From Paracoccus marinus (GTDB taxonomy: Bacteria; Pseudomonadota; Alphaproteobacteria; Rhodobacterales; Rhodobacteraceae), in assembly GCF_007018965.1 (NCBI RefSeq), contig NZ_VJYZ01000033.1, forward strand, positions 1 through 64,000: 64,000 nucleotides of DNA. Reading direction: 5' to 3'. Both the position numbers and the translations under genes were made by a program. Of this stretch, positions 28,400 through 36,717 are shown one piece after another. How positions within the stretch are numbered: position 1 is the first letter of the stretch; the number at the start of each line of letters is the position of its first letter. Under the pieces are notes generated by a model. It was not told where the DNA came from. It saw only the letters and a list, made by a program, of their open reading frames with translations, and did not search any database.

Positions 28400-29311
28400 T
28401 CAGGCGTCCAGCGCGCCGCGCACCGCCGCTTCGGACCGGGCCGACAGCGTCTTGCGGCTTTCGCCCGCGACCGGGATCGGCGGGTGCAGCGTCACCGCGA
28501 CGCGCCCCGGCCAAGGCTCGGCCAGCACCGCCAGCAGATGCGGCCCCAGCGCCATGTCGTTCCACCAGCCGTAGAAGCTTTCGTCGCGCCCGCGCGGCGC
28601 GTGGTAGCTGGCGGTCACCGGCTGGATCGCCAGCCCCTGCGGCAGGCCGGGGTCGAGGAACGCCTGAAACAGCGTCGGCTTGAACGGCAGCACGCGGCGG
28701 CCGTCGGTGCTGGTGCCTTCGGGAAAGAACAGCAGCCGGTGGCCCGCGCGGGTACGGGCGGCGAACTCGTCCGCCTGTTGCCGCGCGAGACGCGGGTCGC
28801 GGGTGACGAAGTGGGTGTTCGTGACCCGCGTCAGGATGTTGATGCCGGGCCAGCCCGCGACCTCGGCCTTGCTGACGAAGAACACGGGCATCGCGGCATT
28901 GAGGACGAGGATGTCGAGCCAGCTGGAATGGTTCGCCACCGCCGCGCCCGGCCCCGTCATCGGCGTGCCGCGGCGTCGCCAGCCGATGCCCATGCACCAC
29001 AGGCTGAGCCGGCAGACTCCCTGCACCCACGGTCCCGTCACCGGGCGGCGGGGGCCGCTGAACACCCGCTCGACCGCGCGCAGCGGCAGGATCAGAAGGA
29101 CGCCGATCAGCAGGACCGACACCACGGCCGCGCCGCGCGTGGCGATTAGCACCCAGCCCAGCGGCCCGATCCGCGGCAGCGGCGGCGGCACCCGGCCGCG
29201 CCAGGGGCCGCCCTGGCGGCCGGGCGCGGGGGCCGCGGCATGGGGCGCGGGTTCCGCCGCGCCCGCCCCCGTCCGGGAGGTGGCTTGCGGCCCGGTGTCG
29301 CGGACGCTCAT
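28400..29311 (-). CDS. olsA: 1-acyl-glycerol/lyso-ornithine lipid acyltransferase
   Basis: A PlsC-family acyltransferase with the catalytic block NHSSWLDILVLNAAMPVFF (HxxxxD, here NHSSWLD) and the binding block FFPEGTSTDGRRVLPFKPTLF. The N terminus has a hydrophobic helix that anchors it to the inner membrane. It overlaps the upstream OlsB-like gene by four bases; that pairing suggests it adds the second acyl chain to lyso-ornithine lipid. 303 residues, with a proline-rich N-terminal extension. Confidence 0.85.
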   Translation of the reverse strand: MSVRDTGPQATSRTGAGAAEPAPHAAAPAPGRQGGPWRGRVPPPLPRIGPLGWVLIATRGAAVVSVLLIGVLLILPLRAVERVFSGPRRPVTGPWVQGVCRLSLWCMGIGWRRRGTPMTGPGAAVANHSSWLDILVLNAAMPVFFVSKAEVAGWPGINILTRVTNTHFVTRDPRLARQQADEFAARTRAGHRLLFFPEGTSTDGRRVLPFKPTLFQAFLDPGLPQGLAIQPVTASYHAPRGRDESFYGWWNDMALGPHLLAVLAEPWPGRVAVTLHPPIPVAGESRKTLSARSEAAVRGALDA

Positions 29312-30090
29312 GGCTCGGTCCCGCGCACCTCGTAGAAGCGGCGATGACGGTCCGACATCGCTTGCGTGTCCATCAGCAGCAGCACGTCGGTGGTGTTGAA
29401 CGCCTGGTCAAGGAACGCGCCCTCGCCCACGACGCCCCCCAGCCGCAGATAGGCCTTGATGAGCGCGGGCATCGACCGCAGCGCCTGCCGGCGGTCCAGA
29501 TCGGCGTCGGGGATCAGGTCCATCGCCCGATAGCCCTGCGGCAGCGCCGTGGGGCGGATGGCCGCCGGGGCAAGGTGGTTGTGATGCAGAAGCGACAGCG
29601 CGGGCGCCAGCGGCGCAAGGTCGGTGCCGTGGAAGCTTGCGACGCCGAACAGGATCTCGATCCGGTTCACCTGGACATAGTCGGCCAGCGCGTTCCAAAG
29701 CAGATACATCCCCGACCCGCCGCGATGGGTCGGATCGACGCAGGACCGGCCCAGTTCCAGCAGGCTGCGCCCGCATGCCTTGAGGCGCGATAGGTCGTAT
29801 TCGGAATCGCAGTAGAATCGGCCGAAGGCGCGCGCCCGGTCGCCCGGCATCAGGCGATAGACGCCCACGACATGATCGAGCGTGGCCGGGTCGCGGCGCC
29901 GGTCCACGAGGACGAGGTGGTCCACCACCTCGTCGAACTCGTCGCGTTCCAGACCGGCCTGATGATCGACCATCGCCCCGTCGCCGCCCAGCTCGCTGAC
30001 GAACACGCGATACCGCAGCCGCTGCGCCGACAGCAGATCCTCGGCCGTGGTCGCAAGGCGGATGTCGTACCACGAGCTGTCTGGCGTCAT
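29308..30090 (-). CDS. olsB: Ornithine acyl-ACP N-acyltransferase
   Basis: A GNAT-fold enzyme of the OlsB/hemolysin-like family that transfers a 3-hydroxyacyl chain from ACP to ornithine, the first step to the phosphorus-free ornithine membrane lipids. Family landmarks in the 260 residues are LRYRVFVSELG near the N terminus, VVGVYRLMPGDRA, LELGRSCVDPTHRGGSGMYLLWNALADY and GVASFHGTDLAPLAPALSLLH. With the olsA-like gene it forms an olsBA operon. Such operons are often phosphate-controlled; no Pho box was identified here. Confidence 0.9.
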   Translation of the reverse strand: MTPDSSWYDIRLATTAEDLLSAQRLRYRVFVSELGGDGAMVDHQAGLERDEFDEVVDHLVLVDRRRDPATLDHVVGVYRLMPGDRARAFGRFYCDSEYDLSRLKACGRSLLELGRSCVDPTHRGGSGMYLLWNALADYVQVNRIEILFGVASFHGTDLAPLAPALSLLHHNHLAPAAIRPTALPQGYRAMDLIPDADLDRRQALRSMPALIKAYLRLGGVVGEGAFLDQAFNTTDVLLLMDTQAMSDRHRRFYEVRGTEP

Positions 30091-30265
30091 CAGCGCATCC
30101 CCTGGGCGTGGAACCCGGCGCGCGTGACGGGCGGCCGGACCCTCGTTCCGGCGTTCCTAGGGTCACAGCGCCGGCATTGCAACATCGCAGGGGTAGGGCG
30201 GTCGCGGCCGCTGCCTGCGCCGACAGCCCGCCCGGCGCGCAGGCTGCATAGGCCAGACAGGCGAG

Positions 30266-30490
30266 TCACGGATGCTTGACGCCCGCAGGGGTTGAATTAA
30301 GGTCAGGCTCCATGTCCGTTCCCCCGACCACCAGCTGCAGTTGCACCCGCGATCCTTCGACGACCTGCTTCCCCGCCTCGGCGAAGTTGACGACGACGCG
30401 GTTGCCGGTCCGCAACTGCACCTGGCCCACGCCCCAATCGGGCGCACCGGGGTGACGGACCCACATCCCAGGCTCCAGGATCTCGTTCAT
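30266..30490 (-). CDS. DUF3553-family small protein
   Basis: A 74-residue protein beginning MNEILEPGMWVRHPGAPDWGVGQVQ. The pattern PGxxVRHPxxPDWGxGQVQ...VNFxxxGK is that of DUF3553, a short SH3-like domain common in alphaproteobacteria and of unknown function; related CarD/UvrD-like modules contact RNA polymerase. It is divergent from chpT, the two start codons being only about 55 bases apart. Confidence 0.8.
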   Translation of the reverse strand: MNEILEPGMWVRHPGAPDWGVGQVQLRTGNRVVVNFAEAGKQVVEGSRVQLQLVVGGTDMEPDLNSTPAGVKHP

Positions 30491-30544
30491 GACCGTCTCC
30501 GCTTCCGTGACCTTCGGCCGCTTCGGCCGGAAGGCTAGTTCGCC

Positions 30545-31192
30545 ATGAACGCGCCGGCCAGCCCCCGTCATCCGTGCATCCCTGCGGAACGGATGGCGGC
30601 GCTTGTCGCGTCGCGCCTGTGCCACGACCTCGTCTCGCCGCTGGGCGCGATCGGCAACGGCGTCGAACTGATCGAGATGGGCGGCCAGCCGACGCCCGCG
30701 CAGTCGCCCGAAATGCAGCTGATCGCGGACAGCGTCGCCTCGGCCCGCGCGCGCATCCGGGTGTTCCGGGTGGCGTTCGGCGCGACCGCGCCGGACCAGC
30801 GGATGTCGGTGGCCGATCTGGCCGCTCTGGTCCGCGACATGGGCCAGGACAGCCGGCTGCACCTGCAGCTGGACGCCACCGGCGACCTGCCCCGGACCGA
30901 GGCGCGGATGATCCTGCTGGCGGTGATGTGCCTTGACACGGCGCTGCCCTGGGGCGGGCGGGTGCTGATCTGCCGCGGCGCGCAGGGCTGGCGGCTGGTG
31001 GCCGAGGCCGACCGAACCCGCCCCGCCCCCGACCTGTGGGCGTGGCTGACCCCCCAGTGCCAAGGCGTGGGCCCCCTGGAGGAGCCGCAGCCGTCGGCGG
31101 TGCAGTTCGCGCTGCTCAACGCCCATGCGGCGGCCGCGCGCCGCCCACTGGCGGGCGAGATGGACGAGAACGGGGCCGAAATCTCGTTCTGA
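30545..31192 (+). CDS. chpT: ChpT-type histidine phosphotransferase
   Basis: ChpT relays phosphate from the hybrid kinase CckA to CtrA and CpdR, a pathway that in Rhodobacterales mainly controls motility, gene transfer agents and cell-cycle genes. The 215-residue protein has the phosphorylated histidine at position 27 in SRLCHDLVSPLGAIGNG, followed by a degenerate ATPase-like domain (about 90-190). In Rhodobacterales loss of this relay affects flagellar genes, which lie 30 kb downstream here, but no CtrA site was examined. Confidence 0.88.
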   Translation: MNAPASPRHPCIPAERMAALVASRLCHDLVSPLGAIGNGVELIEMGGQPTPAQSPEMQLIADSVASARARIRVFRVAFGATAPDQRMSVADLAALVRDMGQDSRLHLQLDATGDLPRTEARMILLAVMCLDTALPWGGRVLICRGAQGWRLVAEADRTRPAPDLWAWLTPQCQGVGPLEEPQPSAVQFALLNAHAAAARRPLAGEMDENGAEISF

Positions 31193-31214
31193 ACGGGTGG
31201 CCGGGCGGGCGCGG

Positions 31215-32486
31215 CTAGGGCCGGATCGTGCCGTCGCCGGTGACGAGATACTTGAAGCTCGTCAGCTGCTCGGCGCCGACCGGGCCGCGCGCGTGGATCT
31301 TGCCTGTGGCGATCCCGATCTCGGCCCCCATCCCGAACTCGCCGCCATCGGCGAACTGGGTCGAGGCGTTGCGGATCAGGATCGCCGAATCGAGCTGGCG
31401 GAAGAAATGATCGGCCGCCGCGTCATCCTCGGTCAGGATCGCCTCGGTGTGGCCCGAGCCGTGGCGGCGGATATGGGCGATCGCCTCGTCCACGCCGTCC
31501 ACCAGCCTGACCGCGATGATCCGGTCCAGGAACTCGCGCCCGAAATCGTCGGGGGTCGCGGGCACGGTGCCTGGGATGCGGGCCAATTCGCCGTCCGCCC
31601 GCACCTCGACGCCCGCGTCCAGAAGGTCGCGCACCAGCACGTCGCCGTGCTGCGTGTAGAAGCGCCAGTCGATCAGCAGGCATTCGGCCGCGCCGCAGAC
31701 GCCGGTGCGGCGGGTCTTGGCGTTGACGACGACGCGGCGGGCTTTCTCCAGGTCGGCGGTGGCGCCCGCATAGACGTGGCAGATGCCTTCGAGATGAGCG
31801 AAGACCGGCACCCGCGCCTCGGACTGGACGAGGCTCACAAGGCTTTTGCCGCCGCGCGGGATGATGACGTCGATCAGCCCCTGCGCGCGCAGCATCGCCC
31901 CCACGGCGGCGCGGTCGCCGATCGGCACCATCTGGATCGCCGCCTCGGGCAGGCCCGCCTGCCGCAGCCCCGCGACCATGCAGTCGTGGATCAGCGCCGA
32001 GGAATGGATCGAATCCGACCCGCCGCGCAGAATGACGGCGTTCCCCGACTTCACCGCCAGCGCGCCCGCATCGGCGGTCACGTTGGGACGGCTTTCGTAG
32101 ATCACGCCCAGCACCCCCAGCGGCGTCGCCACGCGCTGGATGTGCAGCCCGTTCGGCCGGTCCCATTCGGCCAGCACCCGGCCCACCGGATCGGGCTGTT
32201 CGGCAACCGTCCGCAACCCCTCGGCAATGGCGCGGATGCGCGAGGGGTCCAGCGTCAGTCGGTCGATCATCGCGGCGGACAGGCCCTTCGCCCCGGCATT
32301 CACCAGATCCTCGGCGTTGGCGTCGAGGATGGCGTTCTCGCGCGCCGCGATCTCGTGCGCGGCGCCGATCAGGGCGGCGTATTTGCGTTCGGACCCGGCG
32401 GTGGCCAGCACCTGCGCCGCCTCGCGCGCGGCGGCGCCCATGCGGGCGATCAGGTCGTCGGCGGTCTCGGGCGACTTGTCGAGCAT
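31215..32486 (-). CDS. proA: Gamma-glutamyl phosphate reductase
   Basis: ProA reduces glutamyl 5-phosphate to glutamate 5-semialdehyde with NADPH, the second step of proline synthesis. The 423-residue protein belongs to the aldehyde dehydrogenase superfamily. The catalytic cysteine is in [14 protein letters not shown] and the substrate segment is [14 protein letters not shown]. The start has few alternatives because the next ATG would truncate the conserved N-terminal helix. proB is not in the window. Confidence 0.95.
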   Translation of the reverse strand: MLDKSPETADDLIARMGAAAREAAQVLATAGSERKYAALIGAAHEIAARENAILDANAEDLVNAGAKGLSAAMIDRLTLDPSRIRAIAEGLRTVAEQPDPVGRVLAEWDRPNGLHIQRVATPLGVLGVIYESRPNVTADAGALAVKSGNAVILRGGSDSIHSSALIHDCMVAGLRQAGLPEAAIQMVPIGDRAAVGAMLRAQGLIDVIIPRGGKSLVSLVQSEARVPVFAHLEGICHVYAGATADLEKARRVVVNAKTRRTGVCGAAECLLIDWRFYTQHGDVLVRDLLDAGVEVRADGELARIPGTVPATPDDFGREFLDRIIAVRLVDGVDEAIAHIRRHGSGHTEAILTEDDAAADHFFRQLDSAILIRNASTQFADGGEFGMGAEIGIATGKIHARGPVGAEQLTSFKYLVTGDGTIRP

Positions 32487-32578
32487 GGACGCGGCCTTTC
32501 GAATGTCACGCCCGATCGGCGTCTGCGGGGAAGGTTCCGTGGTCGCATATGGGGGACGGAAACGAAAGAGGAAGCCCG

Positions 32579-33040
32579 ATGATCCGCTTTATCCCCTTGC
32601 AGACGGCGCTGGTCGAACGCTGGCGCGCAGGCGGGGCCGACGATTACGGCCTTGCCCCCGAACGCGCGGTGTCGGACGGCGACGGGATCCCGTGCCGGCA
32701 TTGCCTCAAGGTCACGCCGGCGGGGGCGGGCTACCTGATCGTCGGGCACCGGCCTTTTGCGGGGCTGAACCCCTATACCGAAACCGGGCCGATCTTCGTC
32801 TGCGCCGCCTGTGAACGGGCCGGGGAAACCGGCGCGCTGCCCCCGATGCTCACATCGCCCGGCTACATCGTGCGCGGCTATTCGGATGCCGAGCGGATCG
32901 TCTATGGCACCGGCGGCGTCGTTCCCACGCAGGACGTGCCTGCGCGGTGCGAGGAACTGCTGGCGCGCGCCGACATCGCGTTCGTCCACGTCCGGTCCGC
33001 CAGCAACAACTGCTTCCAGGTCCGGGTGGACCGCGCCTAG
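32579..33040 (+). CDS. DUF1203-domain protein
   Basis: A 153-residue cytoplasmic protein starting at ATG 32579 behind AGAGGAAG. It begins [21 protein letters not shown] and carries the DUF1203 pattern [23 protein letters not shown], with CAACERAG, then the C-terminal [16 protein letters not shown]. The four cysteines in two CxxC pairs (CRHC, CAAC) look able to bind a metal. The function of DUF1203 is unknown. Its stop overlaps the end of the convergent glutathione transferase gene by four bases. Confidence 0.8.
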   Translation: MIRFIPLQTALVERWRAGGADDYGLAPERAVSDGDGIPCRHCLKVTPAGAGYLIVGHRPFAGLNPYTETGPIFVCAACERAGETGALPPMLTSPGYIVRGYSDAERIVYGTGGVVPTQDVPARCEELLARADIAFVHVRSASNNCFQVRVDRA

Positions 33041-33699
33041 CTCGCCGTCGCGCCGCTGAAATCCGCGCCGCCCGCCGTCAGGGCGCGCTGATAGGCCGGG
33101 CGGGCGTGGATGCGGGAAAGCCAGTCGGCGGTCGCCGGGCGGCTGGTGCTGCCGCGCAGGTGCGCCATCTCGACCGGATAGCTCATCATCACGTCGGCGG
33201 CGGTGAAGCGGTCGCCGGCGAACCAGCCGCCTTGCGCCAGCGTATCCTCCCAGAACGCCAGCAGGCGTTTCATGTCGGGGTCGAGCCATGCCTTGTTCAG
33301 CCCGCCCACGATCATCCGCGCGATCGGGCGGACGAACATCGGAACCTGCGACGGCACGACCGACAGCGCGAACTTGGTCACCAGCGGCGGCATCGCCGAG
33401 CCTTCGGCGAACTGCAGCCAGTAGCGGACGCGGTCGCCGGTATCCGTCCCCTCGGGCGGCAGCAGGTCGGTGCCGCGCGCCAGCTGCTCGATGATGAAGC
33501 CGGTTTCCGCCAGCACCTTGCCGTCGCGTTCCACCAGCGGCGCCTTGCCCAGCGGGTGCAGGCGCTTCAGGCTTTCGGGCGCCAGCTTGGTCCCGGGATT
33601 GCGGGCGTGATGTTCGATCCGGTAGGGCAGGCCAAGCTCCTCGGCCAGCCAGATGACCCGCTGCGAGCGGCTTTCGTTCAGGTGGTGGATGGTCAGCAT
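33037..33699 (-). CDS. Glutathione S-transferase-family protein
   Basis: A 220-residue protein with an N-terminal thioredoxin-fold domain (MLTIHHLNESRSQRVIWLAEELGLPY, with the glutathione-binding Ser/Arg segment, and GKAPLVERDGKVLAETGFIIEQL) and an all-helical C-terminal domain (FTAADVMMSYPVEMA). The start at ATG 33699 follows GGAGGG; the longer frame upstream has no such site. The substrate is unknown. It lies between the convergent DUF1203 gene and the ssrA gene. Confidence 0.88.
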   Translation of the reverse strand: MLTIHHLNESRSQRVIWLAEELGLPYRIEHHARNPGTKLAPESLKRLHPLGKAPLVERDGKVLAETGFIIEQLARGTDLLPPEGTDTGDRVRYWLQFAEGSAMPPLVTKFALSVVPSQVPMFVRPIARMIVGGLNKAWLDPDMKRLLAFWEDTLAQGGWFAGDRFTAADVMMSYPVEMAHLRGSTSRPATADWLSRIHARPAYQRALTAGGADFSGATAS

Positions 33700-33791
33700 C
33701 TCGGCCCTCCGCGCTGTGCAGGCGATGCGTGGCACGGCGCGCCCGCGATGGAAAGCGCGGCGTTGCGGCACATTGGCAAAGGGGAAGAAGT

Positions 33792-34104
33792 GCAGGCTTC
33801 TGTTGCCAGGTGCCTGCGAACCCCGCCTTACGCGGCTAAGCGCAAGGACTTAGGTTTCGATAACTCGAACTGCTTACGCAGCCAGAGCCACCGGAGCACG
33901 GTTGTCGTTGGCAACTGTACTTTTTGCACCGATAACGGTGGTAGCTCACCGAGACAAAGCAAACAGCTTTAGGCGTTCGTCGATCCTGTTTCGACCCCAT
34001 TCGCCCCCAACGAGGGATGTCTGGTGGAGTCGCCGGGTACCGCCCCCGGGTCCGATCCGATTATTACCTGCGCGTTTATGTCCATAGTCGGGGCGAACCC
34101 CGAC
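33792..34104 (-). ncRNA. ssrA: tmRNA, circularly permuted two-piece form
   Basis: tmRNA rescues stalled ribosomes. Read on the minus strand: the acceptor piece comes first and ends in CCCGGCGACTCCACCA with its CCA at 34022-34024. A 23-base spacer (33999-34021) follows. The coding piece then begins at 33998 with GGGGTCG, which pairs with CGACTCC of the acceptor piece, continuing AAACAGGATCGACGAACG. The tag frame runs 33912-33874 and encodes ANDNRAPVALAA then TAA. A UUCG-capped hairpin (34087-34104) starts the precursor. A GCAGGC/GCCTGC hairpin (33792-33817) may end it. Exact mature ends cannot be read from the DNA. This order is the alphaproteobacterial permuted gene. Confidence 0.95.
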
Positions 34105-34110
34105 AGCGCA

Positions 34111-34139
34111 GATGTAGGACGCCGCGCGGGCGCTGACAA
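34111..34139 (-). promoter_or_regulatory. Candidate sigma70 promoter for ssrA
   Basis: On the minus strand TTGTCA (34139-34134) and TACATC (34116-34111) are 17 bases apart. The predicted start site falls at about 34104, the first base of the UUCG hairpin that opens the precursor. Confidence 0.55.
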
Positions 34140-34212
34140 GGGCGGCGCGCGGGCCGCGAACCCGCAAGCGCGGCCGGGCGTTGATCCGGACCAGCAGCAA
34201 AGGATTCTCGGC

Positions 34213-34560
34213 ATGGTCAAGCGGTTCACGGTCGCCGACGCGGCGTTCGAGCGATCCCCCGGGCAGGACGGCGAGGTGTTCGCGGCGAACATGGTCGATC
34301 AGCGCCACGGCGGCCCGATCACGATCGGCTATGGCCGTTACGGGCCCGATCAGGAACTGGCAGAAACGATGGCCGTGGACGACGTGATTGTGGTGCTGGA
34401 AGGGCGGCTGTCGGTCACCGGCAGCGCGGGCACGGTGACGGTCGGGCCGGGTGAGATCATCTACATGCCCAAGGGCGAGAAGGTCACGATCCGCTCGCAC
34501 GAGCAGGGCGCGGTCACGGCCTATGTCACCTATCCCCACTGGCAGGAAGCGCGGGACTGA
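34213..34560 (+). CDS. Cupin-domain protein, EutQ-like
   Basis: A 115-residue single-domain cupin: beta strands around AETMAVDDVIVVLEGRLSVTG, then VTVGPGEIIYMPKGEKVTIRSHE. The pattern resembles EutQ-type cupins more than metal-dependent dioxygenases, since the first motif lacks the usual H-x-H. I chose ATG 34213; the frame is open further upstream but that part crosses the ssrA promoter. Function unknown; possibly sugar or small-ligand binding. Confidence 0.75.
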   Translation: MVKRFTVADAAFERSPGQDGEVFAANMVDQRHGGPITIGYGRYGPDQELAETMAVDDVIVVLEGRLSVTGSAGTVTVGPGEIIYMPKGEKVTIRSHEQGAVTAYVTYPHWQEARD

Positions 34561-34594
34561 CGGTGCGCGCGCGCGGGCGCGCCACCGTCTTTGG

Positions 34595-35467
34595 TCAGCC
34601 GGGCTTCACCGCCGAGTAGATCACGATGCCCGCCGGCACCCGGATCCCGTCGGCGGTCGCAAAAGGGGCGAGCGCGTCGCTCAGGTCTTTCGCTATCGCC
34701 TCGCGGTCCGCGTCGGTGCCGCGGTCCCGCAGCATCCGCGACACGGGCCCAATGCGGGTCATTAGGTCCGTGACCGCCCGCACCCCGCCGGGGTGATGCA
34801 TGTCCACTTGCAGGGGCGTGGCCCGTTCGTCCCGGAACCCGGCGGCCGCGAACATCGGCAGGACCCGGCCCGGATCGCGAAGCGCCATCGGGCCGGGCGC
34901 GTCCGGGTCGCCCGGCGGGTCCGCGCCCAGCCGCGCCTCGGCCACGCGCTTGGGCAGCGCGAACCACGGGTTCGAGGCGACGCCCTGCCAGACCGCGAAC
35001 GCGGCCCGCCCGCCCGGCCGCAGGGCCGCGTGGATGTTGCGGAAAGCGGCCACCGTGTCGTCGAAGAACATGACCCCGAAGCGCGACACCGCAAGGTCGA
35101 ACCGCCCGGGCGGAAAGTCCTGCACCTGCGCGTCGCCCAGCTCGAACCTGACCTGCCCGCCCCCGCCGGCAGGGTCGGCATTGGCGCCTGCGCCTACGGC
35201 GGCGCGCGCCCGCGCGATCAGCGGCGCGGATATGTCGAGGCCCAGCACCTGTCCGCCCGGCCCGACGGCGCGCGCCAGCGCAAGGGTCGATGCGCCCGCG
35301 CCGCAGCCGATGTCCAGCACCACCTCGCCCGGCTGCGGGTCCGCCGCCTCAAGCAGGCGCTGGCCCGCTTGCGCGCCGACCTGGTCGAGATCGGGCTGGA
35401 AATCCACCCAGACCTGCCCGCCGCCGCCGTTCCAGAACTCTGCCTGTTCGCCGTTGGGTGCGGTCAT
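34595..35467 (-). CDS. Class I SAM-dependent methyltransferase
   Basis: A 290-residue Rossmann-fold methyltransferase. Motif I is VVLDIGCGAGASTLALARAVG, motif II the following acidic VLGLDIS, and the post-motif FDLAVSRFGVMFFDDTVAAFRNIHAALRPGGR is typical of UbiE/small-molecule enzymes. An N-terminal FWNGGGGQVWVDFQ is seen in many such bacterial proteins. The acceptor is unknown. It lies immediately after (by position) the DctP gene on the same strand, with about 28 bases between, so the two may be cotranscribed. Confidence 0.85.
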   Translation of the reverse strand: MTAPNGEQAEFWNGGGGQVWVDFQPDLDQVGAQAGQRLLEAADPQPGEVVLDIGCGAGASTLALARAVGPGGQVLGLDISAPLIARARAAVGAGANADPAGGGGQVRFELGDAQVQDFPPGRFDLAVSRFGVMFFDDTVAAFRNIHAALRPGGRAAFAVWQGVASNPWFALPKRVAEARLGADPPGDPDAPGPMALRDPGRVLPMFAAAGFRDERATPLQVDMHHPGGVRAVTDLMTRIGPVSRMLRDRGTDADREAIAKDLSDALAPFATADGIRVPAGIVIYSAVKPG

Positions 35468-35495
35468 CGCCCGGTTCCCTTCAGTCCGTGGCCTT

Positions 35496-36608
35496 TCAGC
35501 CCGCCGCAGCCTGCGCCGAGGTGAAGTAGTCGTAGGGAAGCTCGGCCACCCGCAGCCATTGCTGCTGCCGGGTCCAGTAGGCCGACCAGTGGTCGTAGAT
35601 GCGGCGGAAGTTCTCGTTCGACGCGGCGTATTCGGCGTAAAGCTTGCGCGATTCCGCGAAGGCGGCCGTCAGCACCTCGTCCGGGAACGCGCGCAGCTGT
35701 GCGCCCGCGCCGATCAGCCGCAGCAGCGCGTCGGGGTTGCCGTTGTCGTACTTGGCCACCGAATGCAGCAGCGTTTCCGCGCAGGCGGCTTCCAGCGCGG
35801 CCTGAAAATGCGGCGGCAGCGCGTTCCAGCGGTCGAGGTTGATGTAAAGGCCGACGTTCGCGCACCCCTCCCACCAGCCGGGATAATAGTAGTAGGGGGC
35901 GACGCGCTGGAACCCCAGCTTCTCGTCGTCGAGCGGGCCCGAGAATTCGGCCGCGTCGATGGTGCCGCGTTCCAGCGCCGCGTAGATGTCGCCGCCCGCG
36001 ATCTGCTGCGGGACGACGCTCAGCCGCGACAGGATCGTGCCGCCCAGGCCCGCGATACGCAGCTTGAGGCCGTTCAGGTCGGCGAGCGACCCGATCTCGC
36101 GCCGGTACCAGCCGCCCATCTGCGCGCCGGTGTTGCCCGACGGGATGGTGCGGACGTTGGACGAGGCGATGAAATCGTTCAGCAGGTCCAGCCCGCCGCC
36201 GTACATCAGCCAGGCGTTCTGCTGGCGCGTGTTCATCCCGAAGGGCAGGGCGGTGTCGAAGCCCCAGGTCGGGTCCTTGCCGATGTTGTAGCTGCCCAGC
36301 GTGTGCGCGCATTCGACCGTGCCGTCGCTGACCGCGTCGAGCGCCTGCAGGCCCGGCACCAGCTCTCCGGCCGCGAAGGGCTGGATGGTGAAGCCGCCGT
36401 CCGTCATCTCGGCGATGCGGCGGGAAAGCTGCTCGGAGATGCCGAACAGCGTCTCGAGGCTTTTGGGATAGCTCGACGTCAGCCGCCAGCTGACGGTCGG
36501 CTGTGCTTGCGCCAGCGCGGGCGCGGCCAACATCGTCGTGGCCACCGAGGCGGCGATCGTGGCGGCGGAACCGACCCCGGCGGTTGACAGGAAATCGCGG
36601 CGCTTCAT
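35496..36608 (-). CDS. TRAP-type periplasmic solute-binding protein (DctP family)
   Basis: A 370-residue periplasmic binding protein of tripartite ATP-independent transporters. The N terminus MKRRDFLSTAGVGSA is a twin-arginine (Tat) signal, with cleavage likely after ALAQA. Core patterns LGSYNIGKDPTWGFDTALPFGMN and the conserved arginine segment GLKLRIAGLGG, usually the carboxylate-binding site, point to an organic-acid ligand. No DctQ/DctM membrane subunits lie in the window, so the partner must be encoded elsewhere. Confidence 0.88.
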   Translation of the reverse strand: MKRRDFLSTAGVGSAATIAASVATTMLAAPALAQAQPTVSWRLTSSYPKSLETLFGISEQLSRRIAEMTDGGFTIQPFAAGELVPGLQALDAVSDGTVECAHTLGSYNIGKDPTWGFDTALPFGMNTRQQNAWLMYGGGLDLLNDFIASSNVRTIPSGNTGAQMGGWYRREIGSLADLNGLKLRIAGLGGTILSRLSVVPQQIAGGDIYAALERGTIDAAEFSGPLDDEKLGFQRVAPYYYYPGWWEGCANVGLYINLDRWNALPPHFQAALEAACAETLLHSVAKYDNGNPDALLRLIGAGAQLRAFPDEVLTAAFAESRKLYAEYAASNENFRRIYDHWSAYWTRQQQWLRVAELPYDYFTSAQAAAG

Positions 36609-36717
36609 CTGTTCGCTCCCTCGGGCCTGGGCCCGCGCGGCGGCAGATGGCCCGCGCGGGCGGCGGTCGTGGTGATGGCGCGCGGCGATGTGTCCGCCGC
36701 GCGCCGCGGGCGTCGGG

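Noticed and set aside
33946..34539. Open frame of 197 codons on the minus strand
   Set aside because: It crosses the ssrA acceptor piece and the cupin gene on the other strand and shows no family pattern.
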